Of a DNA stretch of 64,000 nucleotides, positions 48,486 to 60,556 are shown in pieces. Made by a program: the position numbers and the translations under genes. The stretch's first letter is position 1, and each line of letters starts with the position of its first letter. The DNA is from Rhynochetos jubatus (taxonomy: Eukaryota; Chordata; Aves; Eurypygiformes; Rhynochetidae), in assembly GCA_027574665.1 (NCBI GenBank), contig CM050657.1:23352700-23416699 (forward strand). Direction: 5' to 3'. The notes below the pieces were generated by a model. It had not been told where the DNA came from, searched no databases, and worked only from the letters and a program-made list of their open reading frames with translations.

Positions 48486-50493
48486 CTTTAAAAACCTCAC
48501 AAAAGTCTGAAAAATAAAAAAGGAAACCATTATATTATAAACATTACCTAAAAGATTTAACAACGCTCAACAAACCAAAAGTGGAAGCAAACACTGAAAC
48601 CATCTCTACAGACGTAACAACTGTGTACATTTTAGATTTGAGTGTAATCACGAAAGAAGAATGACAAATTTAAGTAGCTCCATTATTTGTTTGGTCTCTT
48701 AGGACCACACTAATATTTGGCTCCTTTCCCTTCAACATCTTGCATTTATTACAGAGTTACAGGATGAACGAAAGCTACAGTTTGTTGAACAATAGCTCCC
48801 TTTTAATGCTTTCAAGTCCATTAAGTCTTCTGCATCTTTATGGTTTGCCAAATTAAAGGCCACTACGTTAATATTTGGGAGCAGTACAGTTTAAGCACAT
48901 ATTATTTGCAGTTTGATGCATAGAGGACAATGTACATAGCAAAAAATCACACTTGGACACACATCTACATGACACACATGAAAATTCAGAGTTCTACTTT
49001 TCTGGAGATGTAATTATCTTTAAACAAGGCGAAAATTCGGAGGATTTTTTTACATCTTAGGATTACTTTAAAAAAGAATGTAAGTGCAAAACAAATTGTG
49101 TCATGTTTGCAAAGACAGAATCTGAAATCCATTCATTCATTAAGCTGCTTTCAAAAACAAATTGTAACTTCCAGCCTCATTTCTATTCTGTGACATGTTC
49201 CCAGCAGCAAAGGATATCAAGCACTGGAAGTTTCCTTCTGATTTATCCTGAATATTCCTGCTGAATATAGGCCTAAAGCTCTTCATTAATCCCCTACTTT
49301 TTAAGTGGTTTGCCATTTTTAGAACGGCAATCTTCCAATACATAAACAGAAATAACATGCTAATAGACATATCATCAGTCTCATGGAATACAATGTCCAC
49401 CACATCGTAGCTGAGACTTCACCAACACTCGCAGGAAACACGGCAGGATTGCCTCAAAACAGTTTGGGCCATAGGAAAACCAGAAAGCTCTCTGAATGCG
49501 GGCCAAGTGGAAGCATCTCTTGCTTTCCACTCACCTTCTGTAGCTGCTTTTAACAAGGCACACTGCAAAACATTCAAAAGCAGGAAAGTAGTTTTGGAAA
49601 GGGAGGCGGGGGAAGTTTGAATTTGCTCACCTTGACAGACTGGAGAGGGTATGATGTCTTTATAGCTAATCAGCCCTTCAGAATATAGGTCAGTCATGGG
49701 GGAAAAAACCCCACACCCAGTTTTCCCTTACTGTGCTTAGGAGCAAGGTCTTTACTTGATGCCTCTGGGAGTTTGTCTACATCGGTAACTTTGGATAAAT
49801 AACCTGTCACGTACCTGTTGATAGAAACTTCTACCCAAGCTGCAAAGTAAGAAGCCTGCCACTTTCTCAGTCCATACTGACGGATATGGACAACCCTGAA
49901 TGACCACAGAACAACGGGTAGGATTATTTACAAGCTACTAGCATCATCCTTTAACCCTCTGCTCAGCTCCCAGTATAACCTAAGACTGGTTTTAACTTTT
50001 AAAAAACGATGAAAAGTTGCAAGAGCTTAAAAACATTGTAGCAGTAAGACTTCCAGAGCATAATACCTGGTGTTTCCTCACTCGTATCTCCTGCGCTGGG
50101 AGTTTGGACAGCGGTTTGCCCCCTGTAACACAGGGCGTGAAAAAGCCTGGTGCAACTTGAGTTTCAGAGCAGCACACCCATTACTGAGGTTTGGTAATGT
50201 GGGCAAAGGTGAGACACCTAGGAAAACCCATTTCCAAATGGTATGTTGGAAGACTGACTTCCAATAACAGCAACAGGAACCAACACCATGAAGTTCCACC
50301 TGAAAACTTCTATTTTGGCATGAAAATTAGTCTTGTTTGTTTTCATATGCACAAACCTGTTCTTTCAGCCTTGGCACAACTGTGCAATTACATAGGAAGC
50401 AACCACCTCCCAGCCTGTTGCCCCAGCCAGCAAACCTACGCTATTTTTTGAATAAAACACTTCTACAGCTCACTTACTACTACTTTATCTTCC
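48486..50493. other. AT-rich intron stretch, no gene seen
   Basis: The block 48590-49130 is low-GC and free of recognisable transposons. Frames of 60-92 codons downstream are unremarkable. Confidence 0.4.
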
Positions 50494-50511
50494 TTTTTTT
50501 TTTTTTTTTTT
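50494..50511. repeat. Poly-T tract, 18 T
   Basis: An uninterrupted T18 followed by AATTTAAAC. On the minus (transcribed) strand it reads as poly-A, so it may be an old retroposed tail. No body was recognised. Confidence 0.85.
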
Positions 50512-51155
50512 AATTTAAACAGCTTCTTTCCTGTACAATCCTGTACAGAGAGAAGGGGAGGAAATATGCAGCTCATATTTTGGTTAGACTGATGAACACT
50601 GAAACCATTAACTTTGGGTTATTTTGGTGAGCATTTGATTCTGGAAGCATCAGTATTAGAGGTGAGATCACCAAGTTTAAAATAGGTTCGCTGCTTCCTA
50701 AGCTGGTGATGCAAAGTGAAAAAAGGCAGTAGCCACACAAGCCTAGGAGATACCTTAGCAGCAACAGAACAGCCCAGTGACAAATAGCAATGTTTTGTTC
50801 TGCTCTGGTCATTTTGCCATGAAATCAAACAATGATACGTGTAGACTGTGTGCTGGGGAATATATCCAAATTGCTGGGAGTAGTAACCACAGCACACACG
50901 TTTTTCAGACGTAGTGGCCTTGGCTTTATCATTAATAAAACTGTATAAGAAAGTTGCAACCTAGCTGCAAGACTATTTATCAATGGGAGACTAGAAAAAG
51001 CTCTGCAGTCTGCTATACCAAACCCTGTCTGCCATTTAGAAGGACAACACTACATGGAAGAGTTTACAGAAAATTATTAAGGAGTTATGCTTCACAAAAT
51101 TAGTTTGCCATCTTGATTTTGAGCTCCTCACTATTTATTTCACCGCCAAACTTTC

Positions 51156-51213
51156 TGTGAATCATAGAATTGTTTAGGCTGGAAAAGACCTTAAAGATCA
51201 CGAGTCCGACAGC
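51156..51213 (-). mobile_element. Short CR1 LINE 3' tail
   Basis: The plus strand reads TGAATCATAGAATTGTTTAG, then GCTGGAAAAGACCTTAAAGATCACGAGTCC. This is the reverse complement of the CR1 3' end: an ATTCTATGATTC octamer tail preceded by the GGTCTTTTCCAACC motif. The upstream portion is truncated after about 58 bp, as is usual for CR1 insertions. The good match suggests a relatively young subfamily. Confidence 0.88.
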
Positions 51214-54054
51214 ACAATGAATGAGCTGGTAATTAAATTTAGCTGTTTATTATTTCTGTATACTACATTTCAGTACAGTTGTACCTTATTCTATACACAG
51301 TAATTACGGGGTGCAATTACTGACTCCTTTTTAAAGTGTGCGGTGTCACATAAAACTAGATCAGTTGACCAGCAGAAAGCTGGAGACCAGATGTGGTATT
51401 AACCTTTCATGACACCACTGGGCTTCTGTTGACAGAGAAATAAAGCAAGTAGTTGTTTGGGAGATCTGTGCAGTAGAAGGCTGACGGACATCATGGCAGT
51501 AAGATGAGCTAGAAGAGCAGTAAACGCCCTGAGGACCATGGCTGAACCTTTTATAAAGCTGTGGCTATCAGTATTACTCCCCTTCTGACCAAACAGAATT
51601 CCAGAAGATGATTCACGTAATTCATATCTGCCAAGTTCAAACCTGTCAGCTATTAGTTAACATCAATTCACAGTTTTAACAGGAGTTGAGCCAAAATAAC
51701 TGAAGAACTATGGCTGTGCTTCAACAACATTAGCTATGTCTTTAATTTGCTTTCCAAGAACAGCAAATTTATAAAAAGGTTCTCTCAATCTGCAAGGGGA
51801 AAAACCAACACAAGCAGTTATATATCTGTAGGTAGTGAGGTTCTTCACATAACTGTCTCTGAAGTTCTTAGGAGGTTTAACAGCCATCAGTCTGGGAGCA
51901 GAAACAACGTTATCTGACTTACTTGATCAATCACTAACACAGCGATGACTGAAAGCCACAGCTACAGCAAGTAGCACACAATTCCCAAGATGGATTACAG
52001 TACAGAGCACTTGCAAAATAGCTTTGAGTGACAACTCTGTAACCATCGATGCTGCTTTCAAGACAGATCCACAGAAGCAGTCTACACTGCTTAAATTAGG
52101 TCTAACTATTCTAGTGAACAAAGGTTTTGCCTCACACAAAAAGCCTCTGCCTTTATTTTTCAGGCTAAAACCCTGTGCACAGTTGCAAAGATGTATAGTG
52201 AAAAGTCATCATTTTTCCTTGGAAAATAAAAAAGCTTTCCAGTAAAAGCAAACAACAGCTTGAACAATATTTTCCTAAAAATCAACCCTGAATCACTGCT
52301 TTATGGGATGAGGTAAACTCCCAGTGTATTTTCAAGTAAGGTTCTTGCTCTGGTTGTTTGTTTTTGACATATTTGACTATTGTAACACAGTCGTAACACC
52401 GTCAGGCCCAAAAGATGTGTTGGCCCAATAATCCAAGACTTGCATCATGTAGACAGGATTTATCCTGGGCTCTAAAATGTGGATTGCCCTCAGTTTGGTT
52501 TATCCAGAACAGACATCTTGGTACGGACAGCTGCAATTCCTTTGAACACACCGAACCTCTAGTGCCAAAGTTTTGCACGCTTTTTCTACCACTTTTCAAC
52601 ACATAACCAGCTTGGTTATGAAACTGTAACTACACTTCCCCAAACTCACATGGTTGCTACCACAACACACAGTGAAATGTCCCTTTAGGCTCAAGGTACC
52701 TCTAGGGCATGCGAGGGAGGTAACTGTTCCTGGTGACGATACACATTAAGCACCGACACAGAAAAATGCTACTAACACTGGGAGATGGAGCAAAACAATT
52801 GCCTCCTTTTTTCTGGGGTTCTGTAGCAATGACTTTCCCACGTGTGTAAGCAGTCTTTCCATATGGTGAATCACCGCACTATGCTGGTTAGCATGGGGAT
52901 AGTTTATAAATGAAGATAATACCCTTATTGTAATCTCTAGGATTAAGGCTTTCAAGTGATTTCTTCCTAGAGACTGCTTTGGAACCACTTTGCTTTGGAT
53001 TTCCTAGACTACTTTTATCACAAGTACTTTTGGAATGAGATACTTAGTGCATATAGGGTAGTGTCCAGAGCTAGAACAGACTGTGGAATAATCTCTGCAC
53101 ATCCACCACTGCAGCATGGGCTAGCTTGAGAGACAGAGGCAGTGTGGCATTTATCATAGCACTCTGAATTTTCTGGGCCTATACAGAGTGGAAAAAACCC
53201 CACCCTCCTAACTGGAATCTATGTCTAGGAAAGGATGAGGACAACATTTAAACGACAACATGCGTAGGACATACACATGCAAGTATTCAAGGGTATTGTC
53301 TTCATTTATAAACTAGCCCTATGCTAGCAAGCATAGTGCAGTGATATATATATAAAATATATATTCTGACCACAATTTTGTTGCTTTTGTTTCAGGAGAA
53401 ATTACAAAATTCAGCCATTTTCCTGATCGAATAAATTCTCAATTTCTCTTCCTAGATCTTTAAATTCATTTTAATAGACACCTCCCACTGCTTCAGTTCT
53501 ACTCTCTGAAGCCCCAGAACTGATTGCTTATTCTACCAAAGACCCTTTGACATGAAACTATCTGTCTAACCCTGTAATGAGGTCAATCAAGAAGCACTGA
53601 AAGAAACCACCACCCAACCAAAGAAGGAAATCCCTGGCAGACTGAAAATGAGTGTAACAGATAAAGCATAAGAAATTCTGGCCCCTGAAGAAAAACGTAT
53701 TTGCTGCATTCAATTCAAAAAAGCATTTTGGCATACAAAACTCTGTATTTCTGCAATACCGTTCTTAATCCATAAAATCCCCATAGAACTTCAGTGCACA
53801 CTTAAGTTTTCTGCCAAGACAGTGTATTTGTGAAACAGGGCCTTAAACTTTGCAAAATAATTTGAATTCTATAAGGTCATTTCAATTCCTCTGACAAATC
53901 TCGTTTTCTCGTTCCACAAATGTTAAATTGTTGAAGAGTTTCCTCTTGTCTTTCAGATCAAACTTGTACAATGACACTCTTCATAAGATTAGGGAAAAAA
54001 ATGTTGACTTGATTAATCTATTCTGGGAAAGGTTATAAACCAGCTCCTTGTGAA
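51214..54054. other. AT-rich intron stretch, no gene seen
   Basis: Contains the AT repeat at 53344-53365 and frames of 60-80 codons without domains. No further transposon was recognised. Confidence 0.45.
53344..53365. repeat. Short (AT)n tract
   Basis: Two ATATATAT blocks separated by AAA. It is a low-complexity microsatellite, near self-complementary, with no other visible role. Confidence 0.8.
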
Positions 54055-54290
54055 CAGAATGGACTACTGCAGTTGGAAGGGACCTACAGTGAACACATGT
54101 AGGCCAATGCCTGACCACTTCAGGGCTGACTGAGCTAAAGCATGTTGGTAAGGGCATTGACCAAATGACAGGCCTGGGCCATCGGCCACCTCTCTAGGAA
54201 GCCTGCTCCAGTGTCTGACCACTCTCTCATTAAAGAATGCTTCCTAACGTCCAGTCTAAACTTCCCCAGGTGCAGCTGGGAGCCAATATT
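54055..54290 (-). mobile_element. CR1 LINE 3' fragment
   Basis: Read on plus, GTTGGAAGGGACCTACAGTG, CTGACCACTTCAGGGCTGAC, AAAGCATGTTGGTAAGGGCA, CCACCTCTCTAGGAAGCCTG and CTCCAGTGTCTGACCACTCT follow in order, then AAAGAATGCTTCCTAACGTC. This is the reverse complement of the terminal part of a chicken-type CR1 3' region. A short segment is missing between CCAAATG and ACAGGC relative to typical copies. The body to the right (after about 54290) is too diverged to delimit. Confidence 0.88.
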
Positions 54291-57200
54291 CTACGTTGGC
54301 CAGAAATTTTCCAATCTAACAGCAATATAATGCCCTACCCCTTTTTCTGTTTATTCATTCCTTTTCACCATCTGCAGCAGCATTCCCTGGCCTGCCTGTG
54401 CCTCTTCACTCTATGCTTCAGCATCACTGATTTACGTTTTAGGACATGATAACTGCATTCAAATTTGCCACATCTAAGCACACTGTGCGGAGACATTATT
54501 TGTTACTTGCAAATTCCCTTCGAAATTTCTGTTCAATACTTTTTCACTTGCAGTCTGACTACACATCTCATCTAACATCATCACCATGGCTGGTTTGGGG
54601 CAGCCTTACGGGTGGCAGCAGGGTCCAAAGTCCAATCCTGACAACCACCTAAAAGAGCTGTGACAACCTAGATGTCTCTAGGATAGCATTATTCCTACAG
54701 ACATGCCTCAACTGGAACAAAGATTAAAGGAGGGTAACCATGTAAGGAATGGGAATTTCTAAGGAAATTTATTCAAGTCAGAAAATTAAATTACTTTAAA
54801 AATCTTAATCAGGCTCTGTTCCTACCCTTCCTTTCCCCAGTGCTGCCCTGGCCACAGGACTCCTGCAAGAGGCCAGAGAAGGGAGCTCTGCCCTGAGCAG
54901 GAGGCATCTGTTCTGAGCACCTCCCTTTTTGACTTCTTAGCCCTCACAAAACACACACAGGTTTCATTATCAGGCAGGTTAAGAACAGATCTCCCACTGC
55001 ATGCAGCTTTTAAATATAAGTGTTTAGAGACAGATATGCAACACCTGGAAAAACATCCCCATCCTAATGGAGGGAAGCTTTTGGTTCTTACCAGTTCCAG
55101 AGACTGCCAAAGCATCCCTGAAATGGAAATTCACTGATGCTGAAAAGCCTGCACTGTAATTTAGTGAGGCACAGCCAGAGAGAACACACCAAAGAGTAAT
55201 TTAGCAAAGACTAACAGAGCAAGAGACACATCATTAAAATGAAAGTGGCATCAGGTGAAGGGGTTTCCAAATTTATAGCGGATATAACCTTGAGGGCTGG
55301 TTTTCAATCTTCTCTTCAGAGACGAGGTGTAGGAGATTTGCTACTTGGAGAATTTCAGCATGATAGAAGCAGAGAGTTCAGCAAGGGAAAGAACTTCATG
55401 GGAGCCCCTAAATCTGATTCTGAACAGAATCAATCAATATTTACAAGCCTTATGATATTTGGAGTTAATATGCTTTAGAAAATGCTGGCTCTTAAAACAG
55501 GTTAAGGAACATTATAAATTTCTCTACAGCATTTAGGCATTCATTTGCCAATCCTGATTACACTATTCAGATATACAATAGCCAAGCAATCTGCCACACT
55601 GACCAAGACAAGCACCCATCTACACCCAGACAGAAGGCCTGACAGTACGATGGGACCTGGAGGTGTGCAAAAGCACATATCCATTGGTCCTCAGAATCGG
55701 ATATTTGATTTAGCTGAAAGCTGCCAAAATATCACACGAATATCCAGGGAACATTCAGAATTTATGTTTGGATATTGTGGTTAACCAGGACAGGATGGCA
55801 TGGACTGTTGGGGCAGTCAGCAGTGATCACGAAGGAAGTGCCATACATGCAAAGCTGGAGACTGATCCAGTCCCAGTCTGATAGCACAAAGTCAGCATCA
55901 GAGGCTTCACACAAAGCGGTATGAAGCCCTGTAGTGGATAGCTCCAGGGTATAGAATAACATGCCCAGGGGACCTGCTCAATCTCTTTCAGTCTTTCCTG
56001 TCTTTAATATACCACAAGAATTTCTTGTTTGTTTTTTTGTCTTTGACTCTTTGCTCTTCAAATTCCATTTCAGGCTCTTCAGTTTCGTTCTCACACGGCC
56101 CACTCTGGACCGTGCCTCTTGTCTCTAGGATTCACTAGGGTTGGATTTCCAGTTTCTGACAGCTATTTCTTTTGCTCAAATAACCTCCTGAACTTTGCAT
56201 TTAAGCATATGGATTCACTTGCCTTTCTGCTCCTTTTCTCACATGGTGCTATTCTTATTTGCAGTGACAGATTGTGGTGTGCTTAAGTAGCTACAATGCC
56301 TAAACTGAGATTTTAATTTCTACGTTTAATCTCAGCCATATATTTAAACAGTGTTCACATTGTTCTAGTAATCAACAGGGAACCCCAGGCACATTGGTCA
56401 TTATGTTTTCCAGTCTCTATATAATCTAGGCTGAACCTCAACTGTAAAACTCCGCTGGGGGCATGAGACAACTTGCACATTTAAATTCAAGTCTACATAA
56501 ACCAGACCCAGCCTTCAGCTAACTGAAGCAACTAAGGCAGACAAGTAATATCAGGTTCTTCAACTCAAACGTGGCAGTGGCACCTAAAACATCTATCACA
56601 TGGATAAGCAGTCAATTTGTAGCTACGTGTATTTGTGCAAGAGTGCAATAGCAGAACTTTTGAAGAGCTCTAGACTCAGAAAACTGTACCGTCCTTGAAA
56701 ATCCTGCTTATTAACATTTTTAGGCAAGATTTGCCATTCAGATGCTGTAAGTTTGTATGTAAGTGACAACTACCACTTCAAAAAGCTTTCTACTTCCTGA
56801 AATGCTGGCATACATCTTAGCCCATAGTACTTAAACATCTGGGACTTGTTTCCCATTTCAACTAACCTGTCAAAGCAAAGCAGAAATTAATTACAGGCAG
56901 ACTGATTCGCTTGCTACGGAAATCATTCCATGCTTTTCAGCAGAGCAGCTCATAAAGTCCTTCTTCCAACTAGGAGTATTAAATTTGTCCCCCAATGAGA
57001 TGCTCCACTGCATGGTTTCAGGGGTCTCCCTCAATCAATAAACACATTATCCACAGATTAATGGCAAAAGCAAATTGCTATATATCATCTCTCACATCTT
57101 CAGTAACCTCCACGGATTTGCCTCCTTCAGCCCCCATGAATTAATCTCCTCCGCTCTTCCGGACCATTCATCATGCTTTTTCCCACTCTAACTCCCTGTC

Positions 57201-60200
57201 TCCTTGTACCACAGCGTGTCTTTTATCCCTGTTGCATGGTCACACTTCGGAACAGCTTTCTTAACCCTATTAATCCCTATCTCAAGACCATTCTTCTTAC
57301 AGCCATATGACCTCCACAAGCCTTTTCCTATCAGAACAAAACCATCTCACCACCATACCCTTCCCACTTTTACTTGAAACGTTCATCCCTAAATTGTCAT
57401 TACACATTCCTTTGGGCTCAGTTACTGAACAACGCAGAAGTTACAAATACAAAAAAGTTAAATGCTAAATCCATGCTGCTTACCCAACTGAACTATACAG
57501 CTGCAAATGGACTGAAATCCATTAAATGGGGCTTAAGCATTTTGTATGAAACCTGCACATATAAAGGGAATTTGCCATGATATCTTTTAAATGTACAGTT
57601 GCTTTTCAAAGGAATTTGGAATACATTAATCAGCACATACCTAAATCATGCAAAAGTCTGAAATAAGTCTTTGAGATACAAATAGTATACAAAACCTCAA
57701 ATAGTAAAATTCCATTTTATATCTTTTTTTTTTACTGATAATGAACAACATTTGCTAGATCTTCAGTAATCTATCGAACAAAGACAAAAACATTGGTTCC
57801 TACTATAAATATTTAACAAAGTGGTACGGCCCATTTCAGTCCCACATATATACTATAATGTAGGAGGGAAGAGCAGTAGAGTTGTATCAAAGATGCAAAC
57901 TCGTGGGTAACACTTGGTGCTGCTCTGCAGAGCAGAAGGGCTAAAACTCTGGAGACACATTAGACATTTCCAACGTCATTCCTTTGCAACTAGTCTGGAC
58001 AGTTCTTAAAAAAAGTGACATTTCCCAAAACATTCAGGACTCCAGGAGCAGGAACACACAGAAACATAGAATTGTTAGCTTTGATTTCAGCCCCAGAGTT
58101 CAATCATCATCATCAGGAATTGATAAGAAAACAAAACTGGCTTTCGAGATAAAAAATGGTAATATTTTTAAAGATCCTGCCAGTATTTTTTTCCTGAGGC
58201 ATTCCTTGACATCTCCATTCAAAAGCACAGCACTAGCTGCTTTCTATCACGTGAGCTCCTGAACAGCACCTGGACACTACACAACAGTGCGAAGGGAGTT
58301 TGCCAAAGTGAGCTTTATTAACACATAAGCTTGAAACTTCTGACCTTTCAGAAAGACCAGGGACAGTAAACAACAATAACACCCACCCCACCCCCCCAAT
58401 AACACAAATTATATTTTGCTGCTGTTTCCTTATACTTTAAAAACCACTCTTTTGACAGCAGCAAAATATGAACTACTATATAGAAGACACTTAAAGAAAA
58501 GCAAGCATCATCATGGAATAAACTATCACCTATAATGAATAAACCATAAACTTGCCTCTTCAAAAAGCATCATCTTATAAAGGAACAAGCTCGCAGATCC
58601 TTTCATGTCATCCAGAGTCAAGAAAATATACCTAGAGGCAGACACCACTAGTGGGGCATTTCCAAAGAGTCTCATTAGTATGGCCACATCTGCACTTGAT
58701 TGACTTGAAATGATTCCAAAACCACATAAGGAAAGATGGTTTTTGAGGGCAAGTATCAGATTCTTATTTGGCCACACTGAATATTAGCTAGAGTTTTACA
58801 AGATGTTTGTTATCCATGCCGGCAGAATGCAAAACCTTTTCCCTGCACAAGTGCTTCCACATCAGAAGCATAAAAAATTCTATGATTGATTTACCTACAC
58901 ATTTCCATTATCTTATTGTATTTCCTTTGATACACAGTTACACTTTGAGGACAACAGAGGTTCCAGTTCTTTAAAACCTAGGTAAAACACATCTTTTTAA
59001 TCTCAGCTTTGGTCTCCCTCTACTGTGTAGCAAAACCCCTTATACTCTACATCGGCTGCTGGTCTTACGCACCAAACTGATGAACAATTGGCAACTTAAT
59101 AATGCCCACTAATCAGTCCCAAACTGTAACATAACAAAGAAATCTTAATTAAGCAACTAAGAAATTAAGCCATTAAGAATTACTTTAGAAATCAGGCAAT
59201 TTATTTATGAGTTAGAACCTTACTGAACCCAAAGGGACTACTACCCCTGTGTACACAGCTGAACACGTTTGTGAGTAATTCCATGATTTGAACACCTACA
59301 GCATACACTTAAGACATAAAACTTGAGGTCAGTTTCTCCTTAAAAGCCTGCAGAACTGGGGTAGTTTCACTGGAATCAGCTACTGTATAGATACGGAACC
59401 ATATGCTGAGCTTTCACTTATTTTTTTCTGCATCCTTACTCCCCTACCACCAGCTTCTTGACAGGTGAGATATTTTTCTACTGACAGGCTAGCAATTAAC
59501 CTGCCACCACAAAAGAATAACAAAGAGTAAAACAAAATGTGAAAAATTAAAGATTCATTGTAGGTACCAGAGAAGAATCTAGAAACAGCATCATGTCAAT
59601 AGGGGTTCTTTTTCTTACGGTCATATAGTCTCTCCTGTACAAATGCAGTGTTGTTTGGTTCAACTTCAATTCCAGGATTTAATTTTCTTCTCAGCACTTG
59701 TGATGCAAGTAGTAAGGAAAGCAAAGAATGAAAAATTGGAATCAAGTCACTAACAAATCTTGTACTTTACCTCAGCTGATGAACCAGAAGCTGCAAAACC
59801 TTCAGCTACTTTCCCCTCCTCCCCCCAATGCTACTGAGCCAGTTTCAAAATCATGGTTCACATTTTTCTCCTCAGAAAACTGAGTGGTTGGTGTTGGCTT
59901 TTGTTTCTTTATTTTAATTTCTCACTAACATGTTCTGCCTCCTCAGTGAAAATTAAAGTTCAAAACATTTCGTAAGCTTTCAACAGAAATTATTTTGGCT
60001 TTGCAAACACGTTTATTAACATCTTAACCAGAAAACACTTTTACATTTGGAGCCAAATGCCATTGAAAAAATATTTTGACAAAAACCCTTGATTTATCAC
60101 CCCTTCTACACTTCGCTATTTCTGGAAACGCCTTTCTTCTACAGGAAGCCTGCCATCTAAATACCACAGTGCTTTCCAAAGAGGAGGGTGGTATTCGCCT

Positions 60201-60462
60201 GCTGTACCATGTTACCAGCGAAGGACAGCTGCCTGTAGTCAGTAAGCCCTATGCAGCTGGAGGGGACTGCAGCTGGGCTCACGATGCTGAGGAACTGGCA
60301 CATCGACTGATGCCCCAAGCCTCTCTAAGCATTTCTCTAATGACCACAAGCCACAGGCAGGATGGTGCACTCTGGTTATGTCATGTTTGTTTTTATTTTT
60401 CCTAGCTCTAACCAAATTTTCACAAATTTTCTCCGCAAAACCAAATAATTTTAAAAATTCTC
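54291..60462. other. AT-rich intron stretch, no gene seen
   Basis: Frames of 60-109 codons (for example 54822-55115 minus and 60076-60405 plus) show no domain. A C-rich run ACCCACCCCACCCCCCC lies at 58381-58397. ATAGAATTGTTAGCTTTGAT near 58067 resembles a decayed CR1 tail but is too weak to call. Confidence 0.45.
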
Positions 60463-60556
60463 AATAAGCATTTCCCTGTACAAATTAAGGAACAGTTAAA
60501 TGAAGGGCTAATAAGCATTCCTCTGTACAAGTTAAGAAACAGGTAAATGAAGGGCT
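60463..60556. repeat. Two-copy 47-bp imperfect tandem duplication
   Basis: The copies at 60463-60509 and 60510-60556 both start AATAAGCATT and end AAATGAAGGGCT, with about 42 of 47 positions identical. Five substitutions date it as older than the perfect 55-bp duplication. Confidence 0.9.

Noticed and set aside
58060-58100. Possible CR1 tail around ATAGAATTGTTAG
   Set aside because: Only about 20 bases resemble the CR1 end and the following GGTTGGAA-type motif is absent.
58876-58890. ATTCTATGATTG, like the CR1 terminal octamer
   Set aside because: The preceding sequence lacks any CR1 3' UTR landmark, so probably coincidence.
60076-60405. 109-codon plus-strand frame
   Set aside because: No recognisable domain. 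It ends in a hydrophobic low-complexity tail from T-rich DNA.
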